DNA of 64,000 bases from NCBI GenBank assembly GCA_963969595.1, contig OZ018408.1, forward strand, positions 36,394,108 through 36,458,107, given 5' to 3'. Below the pieces are notes generated by a model, which made no database searches, had not been told where the DNA came from, and was given only the letters and a program-made list of their open reading frames with translations. This DNA comes from Neckera pumila. Taxonomy: Eukaryota; Streptophyta; Bryopsida; Hypnales; Neckeraceae. This document shows, piece by piece, positions 47,511 through 58,141 of the stretch; the stretch's first letter is position 1, and every line of letters begins with the position of its first letter. A program made the translations under genes and the position numbers.

Positions 47511-50440
47511 CTCCGGTCTTCGAAGAAGGCCGGCATAAATAAAGTAATGACAATGAGCCAATGTCCACCGGATCAAGGGGCATTGATGCAAAACTACTCT
47601 CCTAAAATATCAAGTATCACCCTATTATCACATGAGTACTGAAGAAACAATTGGTTCCTTCTCCAAAATGGAAAAAAACAAAACATTGTTCCCCTATGCC
47701 TGAGGTTGAGGTTGAGGCCTAAAATATTTGGAGTTTATAAGGAAAGAAGGTCTCCATGCCAAGGAATTTTGATCAAAAAACATTTTGGAATTTAAATTAA
47801 AGAAGCCAATCCATTTCTAATCTCCCTATTATTTTGGGAGCATAGGAAAGTCTATTTTCTATTAGTTATGAGATGAGTAAGTGATCAAGACTGGAGCATT
47901 ATGATTGGGCTATAAGACTCTTGATTGTGCAACCAACCCCTGGTCAGAAATAGAATGATATGTATGACTAATATTGAATAAATAAAATCTTCATCTAGAA
48001 AATTCATTGTAATTTTATTCTGGAAAATAAAATTGTGCAAAATTATGAAATCTTCTTGATATCTATTTCTGCATACAGGAAAAATTTTCACTCAACATGT
48101 ATGTGCTCTAGATATGCTCAATTATTTAAATAGTCGGACATGGGTTGGCTCTTTTAGAAGGAAAATCTTCCATGCCATTGTTTGAGGTGCCATTTTGGAT
48201 ATACAATATTGTAAGTTATTTATACAACACAACTCTTGAAAATTAGATCATTTTATCCTCCAATCCAATTATTAAGTAAATGTAATGTTTTCATGAGCTT
48301 ACCACATGGCTAAATGAAACAGATGTCTTGAATGGCATCAAATTATGGTGCAAATGTAATTCATTATGATGTGAAACTATAGATTGGTTTAGTACTTCAT
48401 GATATTTGTGTAGGATTCAACAATCACATCCAATAAAGTAATATCTCCATTTCCCACATATTGTACGTTGGAATTCGATTTGTTGGATCCCATACAAACA
48501 TTTATTTTCTGCTTGAACATTTATTCATTAACTTGATTTCAAACTTTTGGAAATTCAACGTACATAGCTTAAAATATTTTATGACCTTTAGCACGGTTCA
48601 AAATATTTATGACTTTTAGTGTAGTAGTATTAACAATTTTATTAGTATTAAGGGTTTGACTGATATTTGTAATTTTATCAATACTCACAACTTCAACTTT
48701 GTAGTTTTTTGAGGATTAAGATTATTTTCATTAAAATTTTCTACACTATTCAATTATGCCATATTTAATTATAGTTTGATTTATTTTTTAATAATTCTGA
48801 TCGTAGCCCGTAGGATAGGGTAGTAAGGAAGGAGTTCCATTCACCATGCAAGCAAACTTTAAAACCTTTAGCTACAATAATCTATAAATTCACACCATCT
48901 AAAATTTTGCAAATTTATTTTGTGTTAAGCTACAAAACAATTGCAAAAAAATGTCAATTGATCAAATATTTTCAAAATTAGCAAATTGCACAGCTTGTTT
49001 GTATGGCCAATGGAGCTTCTAATGTATTGTATGGTTAACAGAGCCTCTATCTTAATGCCCTTTTCTAGGTGAGTTTATTACATAGTTATTAAAAGATTCT
49101 CTTGATAAACTAATCCTATTCTATGAATCAATTCTTAATTTTAATTTTGAACTTTTGATTTTTTAAAATAACCCCCAAAAGTCCAATCAAACATTTTATA
49201 GTTGTTGTCCAGCATTAACTTACATCCAAAAAAAATAGCACTAGGCAAAAAGTCAAAAAATCTAACAAAAAAATTATTGACAAAAAAATTTCAATGTTTT
49301 ATTGTTGTATAAGAACTATAACTAGTAATACAAAATCCACATTGTAGCCACAAGTTGTATGGCTGTATGGTGGGACCTACAACAATGCATAGAAAAAGGC
49401 AATATGTATGGGATACAAACAAATGGAAGAAACCATTCTTGTTAGAGTGGCTATTGAGAGGTTGTTTCCAACTCTAACCTACCCTTGAGTGCATGCCTTG
49501 TAGACCGCAATTGACCCCCAATAAATGAGAAATTCACAACCTCGCTGGAAAAACATGCTTTTTCTCTCCTATACAATCCTCTATGCAACTTGCTATTGTC
49601 ATAGCCATGCTAGAATTTGCCCACCATCTAGCCTCTACACTATTACATCATGTAAGGTAGAAAATCCCATTACCAACCACCGCCCCATCGTCATTAAATA
49701 GGGTTTCTTAAATGAAAGAGAGGCTCGCACTCATTTCCAACCATTAAGTCTTGGTTTCCAACCATCAATTCCACCATTCTTATCTCAACACATGTGCTTG
49801 GTTTGGAGTGCCAAAGTGAACAAGAAGTAGTTTCTTAAATGATCGGAATTGAAAAATTCTATACATTGGACATAGGTCAAGGCCAACTTTTGGCTTTAAA
49901 AATTCATATTAATTTCACTTCAAGCGATAAAATTACCAAATTCTTTTGCAATCCTCGTCTTTTCTATAGATGCACCTCTGAAAATATTTATTTTGCCTTG
50001 CACTACTTTAGATCATGTCGGAATTGCTTATTTGGTTGGTTATGGGTGGTTCTACATTAGCATTCAGTGGGATTGCCTTTTACTCCTCCATCCACATCCA
50101 CAAAATTTCATCCACATATTATTAATGTAAACTTCAGTACCAAGACAGTGGCAATAAATTTATGGTGTGCTCCATTTTTTTTTGGCTAAATTCTAGGTTA
50201 AAACATATAAACAACAAATAATTATAAAGATAGACGGTTTGCTTAAAACCTAAAGAATTCATTGAGTATTAAGATAGAAACACCTATTAGCGTCCTTATT
50301 CCCATTCCTGTACCTTAGACTGTCACTAAATTTGTCATTAGACTTCTCATTTGTGTGTCCTTGAAGTGCTTGGCTCTGATTTGTTGACACATTTGAAAAA
50401 CTTATACTAATCTTTCATTTGCTAACTATTGAATTTTGTT
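47511..50440. other. AT-rich intergenic DNA with an AFL intron relic
   Basis: No gene is recognised in about 2.9 kb. The one informative part is 48827-49055, listed separately. Confidence 0.5.
48827..49055 (-). pseudogene. relic of AFL intron 1
   Basis: This aligns over about 230 bp to 14643-14873 and 37010-37247, both inside intron 1 of the AFL genes. Shared words include CACCATCTAAAA, TTGTGTTAAGC and AATGTAYTGTATGGTT. Many substitutions make it much older than the AFL-1/AFL-2 split. No exon sequence is attached on either side. Confidence 0.7.
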
Positions 50441-50449
50441 GGTTTCAGT

Positions 50450-51014
50450 CTCGGGGAGGGCACTTGGTTCTACTACTACAAACCACGTGCAAACAAGTGG
50501 TTTCTAGTAAACTATAATTTCAATCTAAAACTTTGAACATTGTTTGGTAATGACTATAGGTTTCTATTGCCAAAATTTCCAACTCAAATGAAATATGGAA
50601 TGATTTCTAGAAGAGGTTGAAAATGAACCTAAAATGGCATATTTTTCAACTCAAATATTTATAGAGAACACATTTAGATGATTGTTGCATCAATATTCAA
50701 CTCAAAATGAGCTTTCAATAAGGAATTATTTTTAGGAATTTTTTGTTCATTTTTTAGACAATTTTTTAGGATATAATATAGGAGTGTGAAAGTTATTTTT
50801 TAGTTTTGCAGTGCATCTATTTACTTCAAAAAATTATAACTAATTATCATTAGCAAATAAAAATATGAATAATTCAAAACATAAACTTTCAAATTAGGAA
50901 AATATATTCATATTTTTTTTGTTTCCGTTTATTTAAATTTTAGGATATAATATAGGGAATATAAAGTTTTGGTTGCACATAGTTTGGATTAGATACACTA
51001 AGTGCACCCCCCGT
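50450..51014. mobile_element. Mutator-like MITE, copy 2 (565 bp)
   Basis: Starts CTCGGGGAGGGCACTTGGT and ends ACTAAGTGCACCCCCCGT. A perfect 9-bp duplication GGTTTCAGT stands on each side (50441-50449 and 51015-51023). Same length as the copy at 41134. Both are AT-rich inside and non-coding. Confidence 0.88.
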
Positions 51015-51771
51015 GGTTTCAGTTTGGATCCACCTATGTGACAGCTTTAGTGGTTTAAAGAGCCATCTCTGTGAATAATCATAGAAATTACATATCACGT
51101 CCAAAAAATCTATTTTTTTTTTTTAATATTCATAATTTTCACAGGCCAATACTACAAAATATTAATTTTAGGAAACATTGCCTCCAATTGTGCTGAATTG
51201 CTTAATGTTGACGGTTTTGGTTGCTTCCACCTTATACTAATGTAATCTAACCATTTGCCATCAATAACTTGTTTTGAGTTTTTTATAGAGAAAGAAAGCT
51301 CTTTAAATACTATACACATGCGTGGCGGTAGGAGGTAAAACAACCCATGTGGGATATGTAATTTAGAATTTGTATTTTTACAACCGCTCATAGTTAACCC
51401 CTAAAGGACCAAGGCCATTTTTCTGCCAAAAAACTCTCAAAATTGCCATTTCTAGTGGAAAGTGTAAAAAGAACTGAAAATTGTTTTTTTTGCACATCCA
51501 ATGGTAAGATCTTATACCTAACTAGTATGACAATGTGTGGAAAAAATTTCAGAATTTTTGATTGCATAGATTGCAAGATATTTGCTTTTAAAGTGAAAAA
51601 ACAAGATTTTCAGCACATTGCGGGACTAGATTTTTTGACTTTGAACATTTTTAACTTAAATTTTTTGCACTACAGAATTTTGAGCTTTAAATCTTTATAG
51701 TAGAGAATTGAGTTAAGAGTCTAGCATTACATTCAGTAGCAGTCACTGCGACTGCCTTCTCTGGACAGAAT

Positions 51772-51832
51772 GATGTGGAATATACCACATCATTTCATGC
51801 GAAGGATGAAATGGTGTGGTATATTCCACACC
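51772..51832. repeat. small hairpin, 27-bp arms
   Basis: 51772-51798 (GATGTGGAATATACCACATC start) pairs with 51806-51832, with two mismatches, and each arm is itself near-palindromic. A similar GATGTGGAATATTCCACATC lies near 54650-54669, marking the other copy of this foldback family. Confidence 0.8.
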
Positions 51833-52454
51833 AAATCAGTAACTACAAGGACACTTGGCAAAACTTGTCAAAATCCAAGAAAGGGCCTGAACTAATTACA
51901 AGGTCACAAATGCACATTGGTATTAACAACAAATTAAGTACTTTGAATTAAAGTTGTAATGCAAATAGCAAACTTATTCCAAATGGCAATCAAAATAGAG
52001 ATCAATTATCTCAATGCTTGAATTGCATCACTTTGATGTGATTGTCATTCATGTTTTATATTTTCATTTGAAAGACAATTCTATATATACACATGGGGTG
52101 GTAGGAGGTAGAACAATCCATGTGGGAGAAATTAATTTGATCTTGTAGTTTCTCAAGCATTCATAGCTAAGTCAAAAACAAAAAATTGTGTTAAAAGTAG
52201 AATTTCAGACCTCATTTAGGCATAGTAAAATAACTTTTTTCAAAAAACTTTGAACTAAAAAAAGTTAGAAATGAACATAAATTTCACCTCCAAAAATGTG
52301 TTTGGCATTTTAAAACTCTACTCAAAAGTTATGGACAAATCTTGAGAGAGGGTTTTTAAAAATGTTAAAGAAAATGTCCATTCCCACCCCCTCTCAAATT
52401 TGTCCATAATTTTTGATTGGAGATTCAAAATGCCAAATGGATTTTTGGGGGTGA

Positions 52455-52731
52455 CATTATAAGAATTTTGAACCCTACAAGGGGCTACAAGTTTTTGATT
52501 TTTGGCACCCCCGCAATGCAATTACAGAAAAATAAAAAAATATTCTTTTTTGAAAAAAAATATTAAAAAAATAAAAAATCTGACATGGTGCTGACGTGGC
52601 ACCAATTGTGCCATGTCAGCACCCAACTTTTTTAAAATAAAAAATAATTTTTTATTTCTATTTTTTTCCCTAATTGCACCTCGGTGGTGCAAAACTCGCG
52701 GCCCCTTCGAGGGCTGAAACTTTTCCTAATG
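52455..52731. mobile_element. 277-bp palindromic MITE, copy 2
   Basis: Inverse-orientation relative of 42060-42334. It contains GTGCTGACGTGGCACC facing GTGCCATGTCAGCACC. The opposite arm of the surrounding foldback (near 52285-52300) lacks it, giving an approximate empty site. Confidence 0.75.
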
Positions 52732-53809
52732 AACCTATCTTCATTTGTTAACTTTTTTTAGCTTAAAGTTTTTTGAAAAAAGTTATTTTACTATGCCTAA
52801 ATGAGGTCTAAAATTCTACTTTTAACACAATTCTTTGTTTTTGACTTAACTATGAGTGCTTGAGAAACTACAAATTCAAATTTATTTATCCCATATGGAT
52901 TGTTCTACCTCCTACCACTCCATGTGTATATATAGAATTGTCTTTTTCACTTGAAAACTCAAAATATGTTATTGATGACTAATGGTTGTAATGCATTTTT
53001 CATTGGATCCTTTGCCAACATCTTTTTCTACAACTTTTTGTTGATTTGTATGTCTGGTCCAAAAAGTAACAAAGAAAATGAAACAAAACATAATGTATTG
53101 CCACTGTCTAAGCACCTAAGTTGACATTAATTATTTGAGGATGAATTTTGTAGATGAGGAGTCCAGAGAGGGAGAGGCAGCCTCTTTGAAGGCTACTAAA
53201 TGTTATGAGGAAAAAAAAAGAAATTCGAAAAAACTTAATTTTCATTCTTAAAAATATTATTAAACAGAAGATAGTACAAGATAGATGGAAAATCTAAAAT
53301 ATTAATATCTTTTAGATGGAATTGAAATGCACTAACCCCAATGGTGAGATTGTTCTAGCAAGAAAACTAAACCATGTGAACTTTTTTTTTGAAAAATTGC
53401 AAAAATTGCATTCCAAAATGAATCCTACAAGTTATTTTTTTCAAGAAGATGCTCTAATTGCCCAAAAAACAAGATTAACCATAACTTTCTCATAAAAAAT
53501 CCAAATGAAATGAATCAAAGCTTCCCAAATAGGCAAATATATAATCTATAAGGTTTTTTTTTTTTTTTTTTTTTAATTAACTTTTTGCAAAAGTTTTTTG
53601 TTGCCCCTTCTCCCCTGTTTTTAGCTTATTTGTGCATAACTTTTGTTCCCAGGCACCGATTGAAAAAAAATGATATTCCACAAAGCTTAATAATTTTTCT
53701 ATCTTCAAAAAAAGTTTCAAAAAATCACTAAAAAAATTCAGCCCGTAGGTACCTGCCCAAATCCTGTTTGTCCCCCAGAACAGGCAATGGTCCTTTAGAG
53801 GTTAAGTCT

Positions 53810-54705
53810 AAAGTAGGAATTGTGTAAAATTAAAATTTTAGACTACATTTAGGCATAGTAGAATGACATTTTGCAAAAAGCTTTGAACTGAAAAAGATCC
53901 TTACAACCCCTCTATGAAATTTGTCCATAACTTTTGAATAGAAGATCAAAATTTCAAACAAATTTTTGGAGATGAAACTTCACTTGATTTCCCAACCTTT
54001 TTTAGTTCAAATTTTAAAAAATAAGTTATTCTACTATGCATTAACAAAGTCTGACATTCTATTGCAAATACAGTTATTGCTTTAATTTGACAAACTATAA
54101 GTGGTTGAGTTCCTACTAATTTTAATTTACATATCCTACATTATTTGTTAACCTTAAAGTGCTTCAATGTCCATATTTTAGACAATGAACAAAGGGCTTC
54201 AAGGCACTGTTACATCCAACTAACTTCTCATTCATCCAATGTAATACTTGACTCTAGGAAAGACAACCTTCTGTAATGACCAAATTCATGAAATTCCGGT
54301 AAATGAAATTTTTGTACAACGATATAAGCAAAAATGTGCAGAAATTCAGATAAGGATTGAAATGTTTAGGGATTCACCGCCTACCACCCCATAAGTATAT
54401 AAAGAGTTGTCTTCTAGTTCCAAATCACAAATCATGAATGGCTTACAAAGCAAAGTGAGGGAATCAATTCAAACTTTGAAATTATTGACCTCAATGAATT
54501 GATTGTCATTTTGTTTTAAGTTGCTATTTTTGTGTATTGTTTTAGTTGAAAGTATTTAATTTCTAAATAACCCAACTATGCAGTCGTGACCTTGGCACCG
54601 AGCTGAATTCTGACATTTTTTGATGCGTGGCCATTTAGTTAATTTGGATGTGGAATATTCCACATCATTCCGTCCGCGGGAAGGTAGTGCTATTGAATGC
54701 TATGT
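53810..54705. mobile_element. probable further foldback-family copy, degraded
   Basis: Shares CATTTAGGCATAGTAGAATG, the TTTGTCCATAACTTTTGA core, the CTACCACCCCATAAGTATATAAAGAG end block and the GAATGCTATG terminus with the copy at 51725. The arms are interrupted and limits are approximate. Confidence 0.5.
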
Positions 54706-55676
54706 ACTATAGACTCTTGTAGTCCTTGCTACATAACATTAATTTCCAATTTTTTTCCAAGGATTTTTTTTTGGTATTGACCGAGCTTCATCTGAGTGTT
54801 GCCCTAATTTTTCTTTTTTCTTTTCCCAAGGATATTTCTTTTTGGAGTTGTCATGTCACAAACATGGTGATTGACTGATATATGAAATTCACATCTTATC
54901 AAAAATATAAGAATTGTTTTTTTTTAACGAGCAATGTACGAGTACCCTGAAATATGTACATGAATTATCATCCACATTTTGCATTTGTTTATGAATGTAG
55001 AGCTTCATGACTCTATACAATATAGTAAAACGAGGTTGCCCTATACTAAGGTTGACACAATATAAAGATTTACTATTATTGTATAAGAATGCACTACTTT
55101 TGAATTAGGTATTGTTGTAATTGGGATTCATGATCCTTTGTGTACGCAAATAGAAATATCTCTAAAAGAATTTGTTGACTTTGATGGCTTTTAAAGTAAC
55201 TTTTTTAGGGTAAGGCAACCTAATTTTTAAAGCAACCTAATTTCACTATTTTGTGTAGTGAAGATTACATTCTACGCTATCCCCCAAAATGAAATAGATC
55301 TCCATGTGCATAGTTCTTGTGGTAAGGTAGAAGTACCTAAATGTGACATTTATTGTGGATCCATTGATCTGGAAGGTGCGTACAAAAAACAAATGGTGTG
55401 TGCCTGGATTAGAAAACCAACAAAATTGGTTTTGTATTTTTCCAACTTTGCATGAATATGATACAAATTTCCTGAAAGAATTGCGTAGATGCACCTACTG
55501 TGGACTGTAGACTAACACACAAGTGTTCATGGAAATACCTAGAAGCAACCAATTGTCTATAAGCTTGCATCACGTGTTGGAGATTGGCCAATGCAAAACC
55601 CACCTCATAATCATGACTTCTTTACGGAACGTTGCTTGTCTCTTTTGCCCATAGCCTTGCTTCACTTTAACCCCTA
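54706..55676. other. intergenic DNA
   Basis: No gene is seen. Positions 55229-55256 match one end (CACTATTTTGTG type) of the MITE at 11847-12077, with no partner end found. Confidence 0.45.
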
Positions 55677-55680
55677 AAAG

Positions 55681-56112
55681 TCCAAGGGGTTTGGACAAAT
55701 TACAAATGTGTTATAAAATATAAGTTCTAAAATTTTTTTGAAGTTTGCATCAAAAAAAATAAAGTGAAGCATGAAAAGTAGAAAGCATCGATACGGTCAA
55801 AATTGTAAAATTATTCTTAGATTTTCTTAAAAGGAATTTTGAAGATATAACTTCAAAAATTCACCAAAAATACAATTTCTATTTTTAGCATTTAAATTTC
55901 TTTTGATTGGTCAAAATTGTGGTTTCTATTGATATGTGAAAAAATGCATGAGATCTAGTAAATAATGAAAATACCAATACTTTCCCCAAATAGTAAGTTT
56001 TTCAACACTAGGCAAATCTACACTTTGTGCTATTTTTCTTATAGTTTTTGTTTGACCATAGTGATCTGAGTTTTGAGTATAAATATTGATAGACAACGCA
56101 ATCTTTTGCAAA

Positions 56113-56155
<43 letters not shown>

Positions 56156-56222
56156 TTTTTGCCCGAAAATTTTGCCCAAAGTCAGGCAGCAACCATAAAA
56201 TGGTCGTTTGAGTGCTTAGGGG
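55681..56222. mobile_element. TTAA-target element 8 (542 bp)
   Basis: TTAA at 55677-55680 and 56223-56226. Ends CCCCTAAAAGTCC and GAGTGCTTAGGGG are inverted over a short stretch. It includes an A tract followed by a T tract (56120-56160). Confidence 0.72.
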
Positions 56223-56226
56223 TTAA

Positions 56227-56935
56227 AGTAGGTACTTCAAGCAACCAGACAGCCTCGAGTTTGAAAGAGGGCTCCTTACATCTAGGCTTTAGATGGATCC
56301 ATGATGGAAATGGAAGGGCAGGCTTGGTTGATTGGATGGCTTGAGTTTTGAGATGGCAAAGGTATTCAAGGTTCCACCTAGCTGCCCATCCAAGTGGAAT
56401 TTTTGCCCCCGCTTGAATTCAATCCACTCGCCTTAAGGTTCTCCTTGAAAATGAAATGTTATAATTATATTGTAGGACCTAAATCCTACATAGTAGAGTG
56501 CCATTGGGCACATAGCTTTGGTAACAACGCGTGTAGGATTGTTTAGCGTAAATATGAAGGGGTAACTTCTATTTCAAGCTAAAATCTTTTAGTTTTATTA
56601 AAAAATATAAAACAATTGACATTACAACTAGGACCCCAAATGCAAAGAATTTTTTTAGTGTTTTTCCCTTAGAATGAGGTGCCAAATGTGCCACTAACCT
56701 TAAACCGCCATCTTTACTTTATGTACTGTACATCTTCAAAATCAATTATGTACTTGTATGAAGAAACCATTTTAGAACCAAACTTTGTTCCTTAATAACT
56801 TTTGCATACAGTATCCAAATGTTGCGTTCTTTGGTGCATTGGAGCCTCCTTTCAAGAACAAATGAAAATTTGACTAGTCTAATAATAGTAACTACGCTCA
56901 GTAACAAAAAGTGACGGTTTTGGAGGGTACCCGCT
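56227..56935. other. intergenic DNA upstream of RbcS-2
   Basis: No gene is recognised. Around 56700-56850 the sequence resembles the reverse of 17400-17600 (words like TTATGTACTTGTATGAAG and ACTTTTGCATACAGTATCC), so it may be a scattered repeat. Confidence 0.45.
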
Positions 56936-56938
56936 TTA

Positions 56939-57077
56939 GGGCCTCTTCATACTATGGCCTTCCAAGTCGAGAGGCCGTGGGACTGTGCAATATGATTGGT
57001 GGAACCGACGGACCCTACAATATGATTGGTGGAAACGACGGACTCTCGACTTGGACGGCCATAGTGTGAAGAGGCCC
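56939..57077. mobile_element. Tourist-like MITE, 139 bp, close to RbcS-2
   Basis: The ends are 35-bp inverted repeats with two mismatches, starting GGGCCTCTTC. TTA is on both sides (56936-56938, 57078-57080). GGGCC-type termini with a TTA duplication fit Tourist/PIF-Harbinger. Inside, CAATATGATTGGTGGAA occurs twice. It ends about 355 bp before the RbcS-2 start codon, so it lies in or next to the promoter. Confidence 0.88.
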
Positions 57078-57080
57078 TTA

Positions 57081-57432
57081 CTGGGTGTTTTTGAGGGGTC
57101 CAGAAACGACTCGTCGGTAGTTACATCAAGCGGGTGTCTCAACTTTACTGTAGCGGTCTGCAGGGCATGCTCACCCACTTTGCCAACCCCTGCTATCCCC
57201 CATCTGAATTTTCTATACCACATGTGTCCACAAATGAGAGCCTTGGTCCATCCTGTGGACACGCCACAACCACATCCGTAATCCAATCTCTCCCCAGTGT
57301 GAGTGGCTCCCGCACTCTGGCAGTTTGCCACATAAGCCTCCACACTTGGAGGCTTCGGCACTCTCGCTCGCCCCATTCCGTCCTTCAATTTCGACTGAGC
57401 TGAACTTAGCGATTGTGCACATTCTCCCCACC
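57081..57432 (+). promoter_or_regulatory. promoter and leader of RbcS-2
   Basis: ATCCAATC, a CCAAT-type word, lies at 57281-57288, 152 bp before ATG. The same word stands 155 bp before the RbcS-1 ATG although the regions otherwise look unrelated. The sequence before ATG is rich in C and T. No clear TATA box is seen; CTATACC at about 57214 is a weak candidate. Confidence 0.5.
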
Positions 57433-58141
57433 ATGGCGTCCCTCGTTGCTGCTTCCGCGGCAGTGGCCCCGGCGGCTTTTGCTGCGACTTCGAACTCGGT
57501 GTCGACCTCGGAGTCGAGCTCCGTCAAGGCGTTCTCCGGACTGAAGAGCAATGGCTTGTTCGCGTCCAAGAGCTCCAAGGCGGGCTTCGTCCAGAACGGC
57601 AGCCGCGTCAACTGCATGCAGGTGTGGAACCCCATGGGCCAGACCAAGTTCGAGACGTTCTCGTACTTGCCCGACCTCAACGACGACCAGATCGCCAAGC
57701 AGGTGGATTACATGATTCGGCAGAAGCTCATCCCGTGCCTCGAGTTCGACATTGTAAGGAAGCGGAATTCCTTCCCCCACCCCCACCAATTGGGTTGCAA
57801 TTGTTTGTGCGTTTGTACGTCGTATGTGGTATGAGATTGTGTGCGTTGGTGAGTTGTGGGTCGCAATGCGGGTGGTTGTGTTTGATTGTTGTGGGTTTGT
57901 GTGAATTTGTGCGCAGAACCCCGACGGTGCGAGCCGCGTCAACAACCGGAGCCCCGGGTACTACGATGGTCGCTACTGGACCATGTGGAAGCTGCCCATG
58001 TTCGGGTGCAATGACTCGTCGCAGGTGCTGCGCGAGGTTGGTGAGTGCAAGAAGGAGTACCCGAACTGCTATGTGCGCGTTCTGGGCTTCGACAATGTGA
58101 GGCAGGTGCAGATCTGCGGCTTCTTGGTCGCCAAGCCGTGA
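57433..58141 (+). CDS. rbcS: Rubisco small subunit precursor, RbcS-2
   Basis: Exon 1 is 57433-57753, the intron 57754-57916 (163 bp) and exon 2 is 57917-58141, giving the same 181-aa precursor as RbcS-1. The intron matches base for base, and I found no difference in the exon translations or in the stretches I compared. Identity starts two bases before the ATG (CCATGG) and stops exactly at the TGA. Before it, CTCCCCA faces TCCTCG; after it, TCGAGCC faces AGAGTTG. The transit peptide is followed by mature MQVWNPMGQ, and the catalytic-partner surface [18 protein letters not shown] is intact. Both copies look functional. Purifying selection alone does not explain an identical intron, so recent gene conversion is likely. 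Confidence 0.97.

Larger units (their letters stand above)
51725..53207. mobile_element. foldback element nested in TTAA element 7
   Basis: The insert begins CATTACATTCAGTAGC and ends GCTACTAAATGTTATG, an inverted pair with two mismatches. Inside, 52045-52450 and 52735-52975 form long opposing arms (for example GACAATTCTATATATACACA and its inverse, and TTTAGGCATAGTAAAATAAC and its inverse). Related sequence is at 53810-54705 and 62777-63365. The second arm holds the MITE at 52455. Confidence 0.7.
51398..53801. mobile_element. TTAA-target element 7, interrupted by nested insertions (2404 bp)
   Basis: TTAA at 51394-51397 and 53802-53805. Ends are CCCCTAAAGGACCAAGGCC and GGCAATGGTCCTTTAGAGG. 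It aligns with the element at 60533-61418, but between 51725 and 53207 it contains about 1.48 kb that the other lacks. Without the insert it would be about 920 bp. Confidence 0.85.

Noticed and set aside
47303..47591. Frames rich in [10 protein letters not shown] on the minus strand
   Set aside because: They translate the TAGA/TAGG microsatellite in three frames.
57833..57834. RbcS frame running through to a stop inside the intron (ending TSYVV)
   Set aside because: A GT-AG intron of 163 bp joins CLEFDI to NPDGASRV and restores the complete conserved small subunit.
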